Numbered from the stretch's first letter, positions 13,301 to 23,290 are shown. The stretch is DNA of 64,000 bases from Diphasiastrum complanatum (GCA_029204225.1 CM055103.1:19234925-19298924), one strand, 5' to 3'. Notes: generated by a model not told the origin, from the sequence alone. Made by a program: numbers and translations.

Positions 13301-16300
13301 ACCATCAATTCCATCATGCATAGCAAAGATGATGCGCTACGACATGCCACATAACATTACAGCACCAGAGAGTAGGTTAAAGTTGCATGTATAAAGATTT
13401 GCTCACATTAGCTTTTCCACGTCTATGCAAAAACCAAGTTGGCCCTCTTTGTTCAAAAAACTATTACTTAGCACATACTACCAACCACCCTAAATCTGGC
13501 AATTCATCAATTTCTCCAATGAACCATAAAAATTATCATACCGTTAGATTCTGGAACAGCATCTCCATTCTCTTCTTCAATCACTTCATTTTCAGACTGC
13601 AATACCAACAAAAAAATTATACATGTCAACAGTTCAAAAAATGATCCAAACTCTGCAAAAGAAATATTCCCCCCATTCCCAACCATTAAAATCGTATTAA
13701 AGAAAACATTTCGACCTTTTCAATCTGCAACCCACAGATCCATGAAATAGTTACGTACGAGCACCACATGAAAATAATCACTGTTAACTAGTCCATTATG
13801 TCTTCAACTCCCCAAAACAACATGCAAGAACCTTACGGATTGAAAGATGATACGCATGACAAAATAAACATCTGTGCAGAGTGGATTGGAAGTTGTCTAA
13901 AGTTATCATTCAGACTTTTAAAAGAACTGCTTGCTGTAAGCTTCAGTTCAGCTGCTGCAAATAATCTCTTGCAAATCAAAGAAACAACTACGATGCTTTA
14001 CTGATTTTGTGCATACTCTAGAAAACTTTCCCACTTTGGAAATGAGAGCCCCATGATAACTAAGGAACGTGACAAAAGTTGCTAACAGAATTCCTACAAA
14101 AGCAAGACTTGGAACGGGTCATGCTTGGCAAGGTTTGTTTCAAGCAACATATGCAGGATGCCCAGAGTAAGTGCCAATTGTTTAAGGCTCTAGTCACTCC
14201 TACAACCACATACGCAACGAAGATTTGGTCCACAATACTCGCATAAGCAGACTAGGCTAATATCACACGATTACAATTGTCACATATGATACAGGTTAAG
14301 TCGTTTGTTCCACACCAGGAGTTTGCAGACAGGGAGATAAATCCAGATTTGGCGCACACATCCTCTTGCCAGATCTATGATCAGGACATTTGGCATTTCC
14401 ATATCCCATCTTCCTCAGAAGACCCATCAGAACATCAAGAGGTTCACATGTCATACGTACATCCAAAGAGTATGACAGGGTCTGCTGGGGATCAAGCTTG
14501 ATTGCTACCATCCCCATTTCCTAAAGAGGGAGCCTTGATATGATGCAGAATGCTGACAACTCCACCGTCAAGTTATTCATACCCATAGATTTACTTGCCA
14601 TCTTCTTCACAATGCCCAATGTCAATATCGCAACATGCTCCGTACTAAGAAAAGGACCTACGAAGAAAGAGAAGGTAGAAGACTCTTCTTTAGGTGCACG
14701 ATAGCGTGAGTTTCTCCCCGTGCCCCTCCTCCACTACTAACAAACCTTGAAACATGGTCAGAATTTGCCACTACCCTTTACACCATACATAACAACTCCC
14801 CCATCATCATTTCACTTTGAGCTTCCAAGTTCACTTTCTTCACTTTTAAGTTGGTACATGCAGCCATTTATAAATTGAGAACCAATCAGGCACATGACAT
14901 CAAGGACCTAGAATCCAAACTTCTCATACATGCCACGGGCAGCCTATCCCGTATACTATCCACCCCCCTTAACAAAGTTGTCGTCTCCGACCTCCATCTT
15001 TGGATCCTCCTTATGCACCACCATCATGCACCCATTTATAAGAAAGGTGACCCTATGAAACATGAGAACAACCATGCTATCATGATTGGGGACTTTATGG
15101 CTAATCTTTGTGGGACAACCTGTTACCCTAACCACCGGTGTGTCCCTCAAATGAGATTGAAGCTATCTTCTGGCTTATCACTTACATACAAGATGTCCAT
15201 ATTTGGCGCTCACATCCTCACGCTAGATATATGATAGTGTCATCATCCATCGTGGTACTCCCAAGGCTCTCGCCAAACATTCAGCATTTCCGTATCCCAT
15301 TTTCTTGAAGGACCCCTCAGTACATCAAGAAGTTCATATATCATGCATACATCCATGATCTAGAGAGTTTGGCAGGAGCCTTGGGGGTCAAGCTCCACTT
15401 CTACCATACTCATTTCCTGGAGTTGGATGCTGCTGGAGAGCTAAGGCTACTCCGGTACCTAGACTTTGCATAATCACATAGCTTCAAATTTACCTTGGGA
15501 CAGATCATAGTCACTTCTCATTAGTTATATGTGGAGAAAAAACTCTTTTAGGACATGTCACGGGAGGATAGGCTTTGTCGCTTATGTAGCATGGGTGAGG
15601 AGTCAGAAGAGCACTTATGTATTTACTTTTTTTTAGCTGTAATGGAGAGATTTATACACTCCCTTGTGCTTAATCCTGATGTATTTTTTAAATTGCAGTT
15701 GCTTTTTAGCCTAGCTACAACCTCATTTGTTCTTTTTGTTTTGTTTTTTCAGCTCTCAACCTGATCTTTTTCCAACTTTTTCTACTTTTGTATTAGCTTT
15801 TAGTACTCCGTAGCACTTTTTTCCAATTTTAAAATGTCTCCTTACTGTCGTGTACGAGATCATTCCTACTGCAGGCCGGAATCTAAGCATAGATAGGTTG
15901 AAGCTCCTTCCACCAGTTTACACTCCTAATACAAACTCAGAGGCAACTCTAAGAAAGTGTACACGTGAAGAGTGTCCTCACCTTCCTGATGTCATTACAC
16001 CTGACTTTAACATAAGCAAATGAGTAGGGTATGGCCTCTTCGTCGTTCCCAACTTAGAACATTATGTTGGCCTAGCAGGCCTTCCTTTTCTCTTTCGGTG
16101 CTTTTGGTTACATGTATCAGCCAAGTCATTAACCTGACTACATTTGAGAATATTTATGTTGCGAGCAAATAGCATACTAATTTCAGTGCTTAAATGTGGT
16201 GGTTAAGCTATTATGTTTTTGATGTTTCCTCATAAGCTGATTCTCTTTTATGTTGGCCAGCCGCCAGGCAACTACCCTGTATCAATATCGGTTATTTTTT

Positions 16301-17428
16301 AATGTTAAGCATACTACATTTCGCCTCCCTTCCTATCCACATTAGAATAGGTTATGAGCGGATAGTAGTTACGATCGTCATGTCACTTGTTATACTTCGT
16401 TGGCCCAGATGGCTACCCTAGATTCTTTGGCATTCCCTACATTCTCAACAGTGGGCTCTTGCCAAGAGCAAGTTGCAATGATACACTTCTGAGGAGGTTG
16501 TCCTCAACCAGGAGTTTCAATCAGTTAGTTGCCAGTTGGTTCTTTAGATGGAACTTCCTCCAATACATGTACATGACAAAAAAACTTTCTTTTTTGCAAT
16601 AAAGTTGAGAAAAGTTTTGACGAACTACCAATTTGACTTCAAACTTATACTCCACTACCGATCGGTTTGACAAAAGCTACGATTGCATTTCACCAAGTGG
16701 ATATGGATAAACATATTTTTTTCAACCTATGCTTATGAACACTCACGGGCTTTTTCTTCTTCTTCTTTTTCAGTCCAGCAAAAGTTGAATCAATTCCATC
16801 TGCAACTGCATACACAAAAGGCCGTGAATCAACAACAAAACACAGACCTCTATTCAATATTAAGCATTCTTCAGCTAATGCTACAATCTCCAAGTACACA
16901 TGAAAAATTAGATAATTCAGACTTACAAAGAAACGATTTCAGTCCACTTCTTAGTATTATTCAACAGAGAAAGGTCACAATTCAAGAATATAATCTCTGT
17001 TCATGTCATCACCACTGAATAAAGAAGTCTAAGTACCTCACCTGACAAGTTCTCTATATTCTCAGTTACTCTTTCGATTGCCTCTGGTTCTTCATCCTCT
17101 TGTACACGAACTTTTTTCTTCTTCTTCTTTTTTGTTGGGTCAAACGAACCAATCTAAAATGAAACAACAAGCATAATCAACAGTTTATGCATAACTTTCA
17201 ATATAATCAAACAACAATAAAAAAGCATAAGCCTATTCTTTAAAACTTGTAATACTTCAAAGTAATGTAACGTAATGTAACCTATTGAGCAGCAGTCACA
17301 AACTGTGGAAGGACAATAAAAATTAAGGGTACATAGTAGTATGTAGAGTTTCTTACCTCACCACCCAACTCCTCCCTAGATGCCTCTTTTAATTCAAGCA
17401 CCGTATCATCAAGCTGTTCCTCCGCCAT
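4243..17428 (-). CDS. EIF2 BETA: eIF2-beta, N-terminal part, five coding exons
   Basis: eIF2-beta is a subunit of the eIF2 trimer that brings initiator Met-tRNA to the 40S ribosome. Its N-terminal lysine blocks bind eIF5 and eIF2B-epsilon. Five exons read 17428-17357, 17153-17042, 16805-16747, 13596-13542 and 4337-4243, all with GT..AG introns and matching phases (0, 1, 0, 1). They give about 132 residues. These include MAEEQ at the start, FDPT followed by a first seven-lysine block, a second seven-lysine block after FAGL, an acidic stretch, and the diagnostic FPWEGSDRDYKYEE. This order matches plant eIF2-beta as I know the family. The remaining half (the GRVFNIL region and the C-terminal zinc ribbon) is not seen below 4243. 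Introns are 203 bp, 236 bp, 3.15 kb, 9.2 kb and at least 4.2 kb, and the long ones are packed with transposons. No exon shows a frameshift or stop, which argues for a live gene. Confidence 0.93.
4440..5197 (-). repeat. dispersed LTR-like repeat, copy 1
   Basis: The part 4775-5197 matches 7620-8106 along its whole length with scattered changes and small indels. The part 4440-4760 matches 12735-13090 more weakly. On the minus strand the family carries a conserved TATA-like CTATAAA (complement at 5001-5012). The copy stops abruptly at GTTGAGCAC, where hAT transposase sequence begins. I infer an LTR or a short nonautonomous LTR element. Confidence 0.7.
5235..7300 (+). pseudogene. hAT-family transposase pseudogene
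   Basis: Fragments of one hAT transposase (DUF659 and C-terminal dimerisation type) lie in order on + across three frames. They are VTDNAANC near 5262, PCAAHCLDLL near 5331, RFITKRPRALGTFKRHSTLD with LLRPAPTKF to about 5515, EWVQW and SSFWDDV at 5750-5835, EIQRLWQSRWEWFQPLH at 6235-6285, AYVSRVYPD near 6445, and the dimerisation signature CERNWSVHSLIHTKKRNRL at 6860-6920. An acidic tail follows (7080-7290: ARRRR, then Glu/Asp-rich). Two gaps (6600-6790 and about 6960-7040) look like degenerate introns. Frameshifts near 5285 and 5850 and a SINE at 6321 kill it. It is truncated at 5' by repeat copy 1 and lies in an eIF2-beta intron, antisense to the gene. Confidence 0.88.
6321..6385 (+). mobile_element. 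65-bp tRNA-derived SINE inserted in hAT transposase
   Basis: The insert carries GGTTCGAGCC, an excellent pol III B box, preceded by an A-box-like TAGTTAGCTTGG, and ends in a small hairpin CTTGGAAACCAAG. It is flanked by a perfect 13-bp direct repeat CATTATGGAGGAG (6308-6320 and 6386-6398), the target-site duplication of LINE-type integration. Insert plus one duplication is 78 bp, so removing them rejoins the hAT frame exactly. At 65 bp it is unusually short for a SINE. It could also be a retroposed tRNA fragment. Confidence 0.8.
7620..8400 (-). repeat. dispersed LTR-like repeat, copy 2
   Basis: The part 7620-8106 matches copy 1 at 4775-5197, and 8205-8400 matches 13255-13430. The minus-strand TATA-like CTATAAATAG has its complement at 7918-7928. 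With copies 1 and 3 it gives a consensus order of about 1.1 kb. It holds no ORF of note. Confidence 0.7.
8491..9201 (+). mobile_element. chromovirus-type Ty3/gypsy LTR
   Basis: The 711-bp segment starts TGTAACACCCC and ends GGTCGTTACA, the ends typical of Del/Tekay chromovirus LTRs in plants. TATA is CCTATATATAAGG near 8861. It is followed by GGTATCAGACAT at 9203, a decayed primer binding site for tRNA-iMet. Two diverged 29-bp units containing GGCCACACRTGRGTGGTGTCC lie at about 8713-8765. No gag or pol follows, so this is a 5' LTR remnant. Confidence 0.82.
9202..10420. other. sequence without recognisable gene
   Basis: The only notable structures are two adjacent perfect 12-bp palindromes at 9358-9391. 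A long minus-strand open frame (9488-10153) has no recognisable domain and an unconvincing composition, so I do not call it a gene. Confidence 0.4.
9358..9391. repeat. two adjacent perfect 12-bp palindromes
   Basis: GGATCGCGATCC (9358-9369) and CGTTCCGGAACG (9380-9391) stand 10 bp apart. The first extends as an imperfect dyad to GCAGC...CACTGC. GATCGCGA recurs near 9410. The local GC content and CpG density exceed the surroundings. Confidence 0.9.
10430..12160 (-). pseudogene. Ty1/Copia gag-protease-integrase pseudogene
   Basis: Read on minus, Copia blocks appear in order but in changing frames. A gag-like stretch (LLSLPKPYL) lies at 12152-11850 and a decayed zinc knuckle (CGRY.HLNFEC) near 11800. 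A protease tail (DVLYVLELIKDLLS) is near 11490 and pre-integrase (KVGSSVCEA) near 11190. The integrase core has GSHYFMAFFD near 11030 and NNGGKFLSDKF near 10880, and the integrase C-terminus is at 10760-10430 (THEEAYMGV-like, ending KAYRL...KKLIMTRD). The second catalytic Asp of the integrase is Asn in SNNGGKF. No reverse transcriptase or LTR is identified. It lies sense with the host gene in its 9.2-kb intron. Confidence 0.8.
12735..13430 (-). repeat. dispersed LTR-like repeat, copy 3 (middle deleted)
   Basis: The part 12735-13090 resembles 4440-4760 and 13255-13430 resembles 8205-8400. The central TATA-bearing part seen in the other copies is missing or unrecognisable. With copies 1 and 2 it shows that one repeat family landed three times in the same host intron. 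Confidence 0.55.
13542..13596 (-). CDS. EIF2 BETA: eIF2-beta coding exon 4 (acidic linker)
   Basis: The exon is 55 nt, entered in phase 0 and left in phase 1. It encodes an acidic linker starting SENEVIEEE. The acceptor is TTGCAG|TCTG and the donor AACG|GTATGA. It lies 3.15 kb from exon 3 and 9.2 kb from exon 5. Confidence 0.85.
13600..14280. other. intron sequence, nothing recognised
   Basis: This is AT-rich intron 3' of eIF2-beta exon 3 (minus strand). Short open frames here have no similarity that I recognise. Confidence 0.5.
14290..15660 (+). pseudogene. LINE (non-LTR) reverse-transcriptase remnant
   Basis: The frame 14851-15234 contains APIYKKGDPMKHENNHAIMIG (from about 15028), which matches the start of the LINE reverse transcriptase domain, normally PIyKKGDp..p.NyR.I. 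Further on, 15555-15640 encodes DRLCRLCSMGEESEEHLC, the CxxC...EHxxxxC zinc-binding tail of LINE ORF2 proteins. It is preceded in the same frame by SHSFKFTLGQ. The catalytic core between them is lost. A stretch of about 190 bp is present twice (14340-14530 and 15190-15420). It lies antisense in the third coding intron of eIF2-beta. Confidence 0.7.
14340..15420 (+). repeat. direct duplication within the LINE remnant
   Basis: The units are 14340-14530 and 15190-15420. Both read YHxHFL-type peptides and contain ATTTGGCGC, CATTTCC.TATCCCAT and CATCAAGA.GTTCA. The copies differ by many substitutions and a roughly 40-bp insertion in the second, so the duplication is old or two LINE copies inserted side by side. 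Confidence 0.65.
15765..16740. other. intron sequence, nothing recognised
   Basis: There are no exons or transposon domains here. Open frames such as 16387-16602 have no recognisable features. Confidence 0.5.
16747..16805 (-). CDS. EIF2 BETA: eIF2-beta coding exon 3 (second lysine block)
   Basis: The acceptor is TATGCAG|TTGCAG and the donor CCC|GTGAGT. The exon is 59 nt and completes the split codon from exon 2. It encodes VADGIDSTFAGL followed by seven lysines and proline. Confidence 0.9.
17042..17153 (-). CDS. EIF2 BETA: eIF2-beta coding exon 2 (first lysine block)
   Basis: The acceptor is TTTTAG|ATTGG and the donor TCAG|GTGAGG. The exon is 112 nt, enters in phase 0 and leaves in phase 1. 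It encodes FDPT, seven lysines and an acidic tail rich in glutamate. Confidence 0.92.
17357..17428 (-). CDS. EIF2 BETA: eIF2-beta coding exon 1 (start codon)
   Basis: The ATG lies at 17428-17426, followed by 24 codons beginning MAEEQLDD and ending GGE. The donor is GAG|GTAAGA. The exon probably begins at 17437, after an acceptor TTGCTAG. No other in-frame ATG precedes it inside the exon. Confidence 0.92.
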
Positions 17429-18365
17429 GACTGTGTACTAGCAATCTAGAAACAACTCAAAAATTGCAAAGAGAAATATCAATGCTGCTTACAGTGAAAG
17501 CACTTTTCTCAAACCACAAAAGCAACCAAAAACACGTTTCAACGTTCGAAGGTTTTGTCCTTTTTCTGAGAGCCTTCAATATACAATTTTGTAGGGTGAT
17601 TGGAAATAAATGTTCCAGGGCACATGACCAATAATAAAAGCCACAGTTGAACACATATCTTGATGTAGATTGCAATTGATAACTAAAACTTGGAGAGTAA
17701 ACTAAGAGCATGGATCGATGCCAAAATTATTATCGTACAAGTTGAAACCTTGTCCGTCACAAAGTCTCAATAAACGAGCTTGGAGGAGAATCTAGAAGGA
17801 TTATTCAATGGAAACCTTGGGAATATAGGCCTGGGAGTTAGCAGGCTGCAATTTATTATTTTGTGCAATTTTTTTCATGTATGAGTAAACTAGATTTCCG
17901 ACATCATTGTAGTAAGCTTTCGAAAAAATTCGAAAAATGTGGGTTTGAAAAAGTTTTGTGCAGGTTCTAGGAACCTCATTCAAACGAGTTTGATTGCTAC
18001 AATGCGATTCAAAAGTGGCAAAATTAATACAGCACAACCAAAGTTTCCACTACAAAAACTTGAAACTCTAGGCGGGTGCACGAACAGTAATCTAATGAAA
18101 GCGATTCCTTACAGACAATGAAACCCTGCGCCTGATATCAGAAACATTAAGAAAGCACTGAAGCATTACATGACAACAAACCAGTCTATTGCCAAAAGAA
18201 GACGACCTAGTTTGACGCTAATGAGAATCATATTGGGGGCGTAAAAAAGGTTTTCCATGGAGTGCACAAAAGCAAAGTAGGCACAAAACCCAACCCTAAA
18301 ACGCATTTTCAGAATAAATGGATCAACAGATGTGAGATTGAAAGCAGGAAAGCCGCAAATAGTAC

Positions 18366-18520
18366 CTGATAAAAGTTAGTTTGCGATCAATCGACAAAAT
18401 GCGCAAAGAAAAACCAGTCAAGACGCCTTCGATGGCGATCCTTCCTCTTCTTTTCTCTGCTTATTTTTCTTCCTCTGTGGGAAACCCTGAGAGAAGGCCA
18501 TGCGAAGGAGCCATTAAGCA
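18366..18520 (-). promoter_or_regulatory. EIF2 BETA: eIF2-beta 5' UTR exon and promoter region
   Basis: On the minus strand TTTTATCAG|GTACTA at 18366 gives a donor for an intron in the 5' UTR that ends at the acceptor near 17438. The region upstream is pyrimidine-rich and carries AAACCCT (18482-18488, plus strand), the telo-box common near promoters of plant translation genes. The transcription start is not determined, so the upper limit is approximate. Confidence 0.55.
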
Positions 18521-18716
18521 CCATCTGGTTTACGCCGCTCAGTTGGATGTTAGACACGCGTCAGACTGCCATTGGGAATCCTGTGAAATTTTTTACAATA
18601 AACACGTGACAAAATCTAAATGATCTTGAAACTATCCAACGATGGCGGGCTTAAAATCGTAAAGTGCCACTAAGATAGGGGTTGCTGCCCTTAAAAGGCC
18701 ATTTTCGTTTTTATAG

Positions 18717-18848
18717 GGTACCCTTGTCCTAGGTGGGTTTATATCTTCTCATTACCTAATTGTCATTTGGCTGAAATTCTAAGGTACCCTTGTCCTAGGT
18801 GGGTTTATATCTTCTCATTACCTAATTGTCATTTGGCTGAAATTAAGC
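18717..18848. repeat. perfect 66-bp tandem duplication
   Basis: GGTACCCTTGTCCTAGG begins at 18717 and again at 18783. The copies are identical for 62 bp and then diverge. This is a recent duplication just upstream of the eIF2-beta promoter. Confidence 0.92.
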
Positions 18849-20280
18849 CCGTTGCATAATATAGGGCCTAAATCTTATTTTATTCTTTCTTAATCTAAAT
18901 GCCTGCTCACGGATATGTTTGCTGCCCACGTGTACTCTTTGAGAGAAAAACCTGCTTGTGTAGAGAGCATGAGAAAGAGCATGGCAGAGAGTGGCCGGTT
19001 GTATCAAGAAAACATGTTATTTTTATGCCTTGTAGAAAGTGGTTTATGATAAGATTGAGCTTCAAAGAAATTCATCCACATTTCCAATGTAAAACTTAAA
19101 GATAGGCGTAGTAATCAGTCATGGCCATTTCATTTAGTTACCATAAACTACTGAAATATATAGAAATTGATACTCTGTATCTTCTTCCACGTCGAAAGGG
19201 TTTACTGTCACAAATGAGCTTTAGAGATACACATCACATTTCAGTATGCAAGGCTTTTGCATTGGTTAATTACTCCTTTGCAATGGGATATATTATGCAA
19301 GTAGTAAAGATTAAAAATTGATAAGTTTATGACAAAGCAACGAATATCACAATGATGTACATAGAGCATTTGTAATAAAGCTTCGAGTTGATTAAGTTTG
19401 ATGTACGTCGCAGGCGGCTTGCTTGGAGGACAGTTACCCACATCGAGACTCCCGATCTGGCATGGTGCCATGTTGGCTCTCAATGTTGGTTTCAGAACTT
19501 CAAGTTGGTTAAGTCTAATCTTTGTTGGTGAGTTGGCTGCTTGTATGTCGAGTGGGTTTGGACGACAAGTGTTGAAAGCCTTTGGCATGTTTGTGCTACA
19601 TGTAGTATCAAAGTTGACTGGCTGGTCAACTATGCGGGTCTCATAAGAATGGCCACTATTTGGAATTTATCAGTAGAACCGTTGTGCAAGGTGTTGCCCA
19701 TAGTGTAAGCAAAAGTGCATCCACTATCAGAGTGGTCGATAGAATGGGGGACTTGATGCGACAAGCTGCTACCCTCAAGATGAAAGCACGGTCAATTCTC
19801 ACGGTTCGGGCCTAGCGTCATCTACACGTAGGACATATGAGACAAAGTGCCGCCTAATTAGGTGGAGTGCGGGGTGACATATTCGAACTATACAGGTTAA
19901 CCATTGATACATAAATGTTGCTCGAATCGGATGTTAAACACGGGTGGTTAGCTGTCGATGCGGGATAGTTGTCGATCGTTCAGCTATAAGGGTTGTCGAC
20001 CAAATTTGGTGGGGCATTACTGAGACAATGTGTTGTTTGATGGTGAAAACACCGATGGTTGGATGGGTGTTTTTACATATTGCCTAGTGATGATCCGACT
20101 AGATCCTGTTGCAAGCAACCAAAAGGACACCTATGGAGCAAAACCACCCAACCAACAAGAAATGGCTAGTCAATACCCTAACCACTTCACCCCCATGCCA
20201 TGGTGAATGAATGCAAGAGAGGAGAGGCTCCTAGCTACAAGGATCAAAAAATCCAATAGCTGGATGGGTGAGTTTCCACT
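18849..20280. other. intergenic, no gene recognised
   Basis: There are several short open frames on both strands without domains. Two loosely similar segments (about 19380-19440 and 19495-19560) share GTTGATTAAGTTTGATG-like text. Nothing is convincingly coding. Confidence 0.45.
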
Positions 20281-20285
20281 AGTAT

Positions 20286-20312
20286 ATATTCTCTCCCATG
20301 AGGAGAGAATAT
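20286..20312. other. perfect 11-bp inverted repeat hairpin
   Basis: ATATTCTCTCC (20286-20296), loop CATGA, GGAGAGAATAT (20302-20312). Its function is unknown. Confidence 0.85.
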
Positions 20313-20924
20313 TCCTCTTAGGATCCCCATGCAACCTAGTGAAGAAACTTAAGGTTTCTAGCCACAAAGCTTTGATAGCTTTTGATTTCAAATCTACAGA
20401 ATTACCCAAAGTCGGTCTAATCTTCCCAACCCCGGAAAATTCGACTCTTAGCATATCTTTCGACCCAGTATATATTTCTTGACCCTTTGTATAGAATCCG
20501 ACCCTATGTCATTTTTCAATACTATGGCTAGAAATCCGACCCAACGACTTTACATTAATGTCCGCCAACTTTGTACATGCATTTATGGCATAAAGACGAT
20601 TGTAATAACTATAAAAAATTCAGTTGTAGATAGTTTTAGTATATCAAACTTAGAATCTTTATCAGAAAACTTCTTCTGATATTCCAAGTCTGATTTTTCA
20701 TTAATTTGTATCAGCATTATCACACTCAACAAACTAAAGTTATAATTTCATGCAATTGAACTCATTGTTGATAATCAAAGTGTGATTTGTCCTATTGTTG
20801 TTATTGTTCTATTGCGCATTTGTATGAATCCTTCATTTGAATTATTTTGCTGCTAACTGAGGCGCTTCCGATCCACGCATCTAGCTCGCTCCCAACTTCC
20901 GCTCATACCCACTGATTTTCACCA

Positions 20925-20936
20925 TGGTATCAGAGC
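20925..20936 (+). mobile_element. primer binding site for tRNA-iMet (Copia)
   Basis: TGGTATCAGAGC matches the complement of the 3' end of plant initiator tRNA-Met. It follows TTTTCACCA, so an LTR end lies at about 20920. The LTR start was not found. Coding sequence begins 130 bp downstream. Confidence 0.85.
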
Positions 20937-21065
20937 GGGCTTCTTAGTAATCTGCTCCTCATTGCGGATTATTAGTCTTGTTTCTATCAAGACAACGTTC
21001 TAGCAAGCACGCAACCAACAATATTCTGAAATCGTTGTTACTACCAACGATCTCGCTCACCCAGA

Positions 21066-23290
21066 ATGGATCCGTCTTCTCTAATCGAAAGGCTCGATGG
21101 AGAGAACTATCATCTCTAGAAGTTCAAAATGAAGGTCATGCTATTAGCCAAAGAACTATGGGACGTTGTTGACGGCACAGAAGTCAAGCTAGAAGGTGAT
21201 GCAGCCATTATCACCAAATGGAGACTGAGAGATGGCAAAGCATTTGCCATGATTACTCTCAATATCAAGGATACACAATAATTCACATACGAAATGCTCA
21301 GATATCCAAAGAAGCATGGGACATCCTAGCAACCCTGTATGATATCAGGGATGTTACTTCCAAGTTATACTTGAGGAAAAAATTCTTCAACTTGAAGATG
21401 TCTGAAGCATAAAGTGTTACAGTCACATCAACACTTTCAAAAATCTTATGGAGCAAATGGTTGCAATTGGCTCAGCCATTGAAGATTTCGATGTTGTTAT
21501 GACTCTATTATTGAGTCTTCCTGAAGCCTATGAAAATTGGGTCATGATAATTTTGACCCAGGAGAAAATAACTCTATCAAAAGCAATTTCAATGCTTTTA
21601 CAAGAGGAAATCAAAAAATCTGCATCATCCTCAAGCTCAGGGTCGGATTCCCAAGTTCTATATTCAAAAAATCAGAAATTCAAACAGATCCAAAAAGAAG
21701 AACAATATGCAGTCAGGGTCAAATTTTGGCTCTGGATCGAATTCAGGCTCAGGGTCAAATTCCAACTTCTCATCCTTCCAACCAAAGCAGAAACTATTCT
21801 GCAGATACTGCAAGAGAACTGGACATGAAATCAAAACTGCAGAATTTTGTTTCAACCAATTTTTTGACCCAGCAGCAGTAAAGATGAAGCAGCTTTTATG
21901 ACCAAGGTCAAAGAACAATAGGATATCAATTCCTGGTATCTTGATTCAAGAGCAACACAACATATGACTCACCATCATGACTGGTTCAAATATTATAAGT
22001 CTTTCACCCACTCTCGAGTTGTACTTGGAGACAATTCATCACATTCGATCCAGGGTGAAGGAATAGTCGGGGTCGAATTTCAGAAAGGTGAAGTCAAGCT
22101 GCTCTCCAACATTCTCCATGTACCAAATCTGACCAAAAATCTTCTCTCAATTAGCAGAATCATTGATTCAGGTCGAAAGGTCGAATTTGATACAAACGAC
22201 TGCACAATACTTGACAAATCCCGGAAAATTCTAGCTTTTGAAAAAAGGAGTGACAATCTTTACAAAATCAGCCACTATCACTCCTCCAACAATCAAGCTC
22301 TTCACACTTCTGTCATCTGATACGCTTTGGCATTTTAGATTAGGCCATTTGAACTTCAATAGTATTCAACAAATGTCAAGTCAAGGATTAGTACAAGATC
22401 TGTCTTTTGTCAACAAGCCAACTTCTCCATGTGAAAGCTGTATAATCACAAGCATGCTAGAAGTCCTTTTATTTTTGACTCAGTTCATACTTCCAAAGGC
22501 TTGCTAAATCTTGTACATAGTGACATTTGTGGCCCAATCTTTATGTCACAGGCAGAAGGATACGAACTAAGGGATCTTATTGAAAATGGTTTTATTCCAA
22601 ACTCAGCAGATTCGAATGTCTACTTCAAATTTGTATCAAATTTTTTCATCATCGTCAATCTCTATGTGGATGATACACTATTATTCAATAATAATCTAAA
22701 TTTGATAAAGGATATGAAATGCATGCTGGCCAAGGAGTACAAAATGACTGATATGGGTCCAGCCCACTATTGTCTCAGAATAAAAAAATTTCGAATTTGA
22801 CCCAACAGACTGATTTTTATCAACCAGCAAAGATTACACAAATGTGTTGAAAAAGTATGGAATGGCCAACTGCAAATCAAGTCTCTTTCCACTTGACCCT
22901 GGACTGAAGCTGTCAAAGGAACAATCTCCTCAAACTGAGAGAGAAAAGGAGGATATGAATCGATATCCATTTCACTCCATCATCGGCTCACTGATGTATG
23001 CAATGATATGCACTCGACCCGACCTTGCATATTCAATCAGTTCACTCAGCCAGTTCCTATCAAATCCAGTTCTAGCCCATTGGAAATCACTTACGAAGAT
23101 CATGAAGTACATCCAAGCAACCAAACAGCTCAGCATATGTTATGGAGGCAACCAATCTACCAATATTCTAATAGTCGAAAGCAGACCTCAATAGCATTAT
23201 CCTCAACCGAATCAGAATACCTTGCTGCCACAAATGCTACTAAGGAGGCAATTTGGCTGAGGCACCTGCTAGCAGAAATTGACCTTGCAC
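21066..23290 (+). pseudogene. Ty1/Copia gag-pol with two internal deletions
   Basis: The gag starts at ATG 21066 (MDPSSLIERLDGENYH). The reading then shifts among frames. Seen in order are gag DUF4219/UBN2-like text to 21610, a Ser/Gly-rich stretch, a knuckle CRYCKRTGHEIK (21810) that loses its last Cys to an indel, and a protease at 21933 with LDSRATQHMT (catalytic DSG changed to DSR). Pre-integrase LWHFRLGHLNF follows at 22328 and the integrase start LVHSDICGP at 22510. A junction near 22553 jumps to reverse transcriptase LYVDDTLLF (22660). RNase H follows (ICTRPDLAYS 23008), with a second deletion near 23165 before KQTSIALSSTESEYL. It ends near 23290 without the RNase H C-terminus. Confidence 0.92.

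Noticed and set aside
20380-23020. Recurring AATTYGACCC/GGGTCRAATT words through a Copia element
   Set aside because: Suggestive, but many lie in coding sequence where FDP and GSNS repeats explain them. Too loose to claim as a motif array without counting against background.
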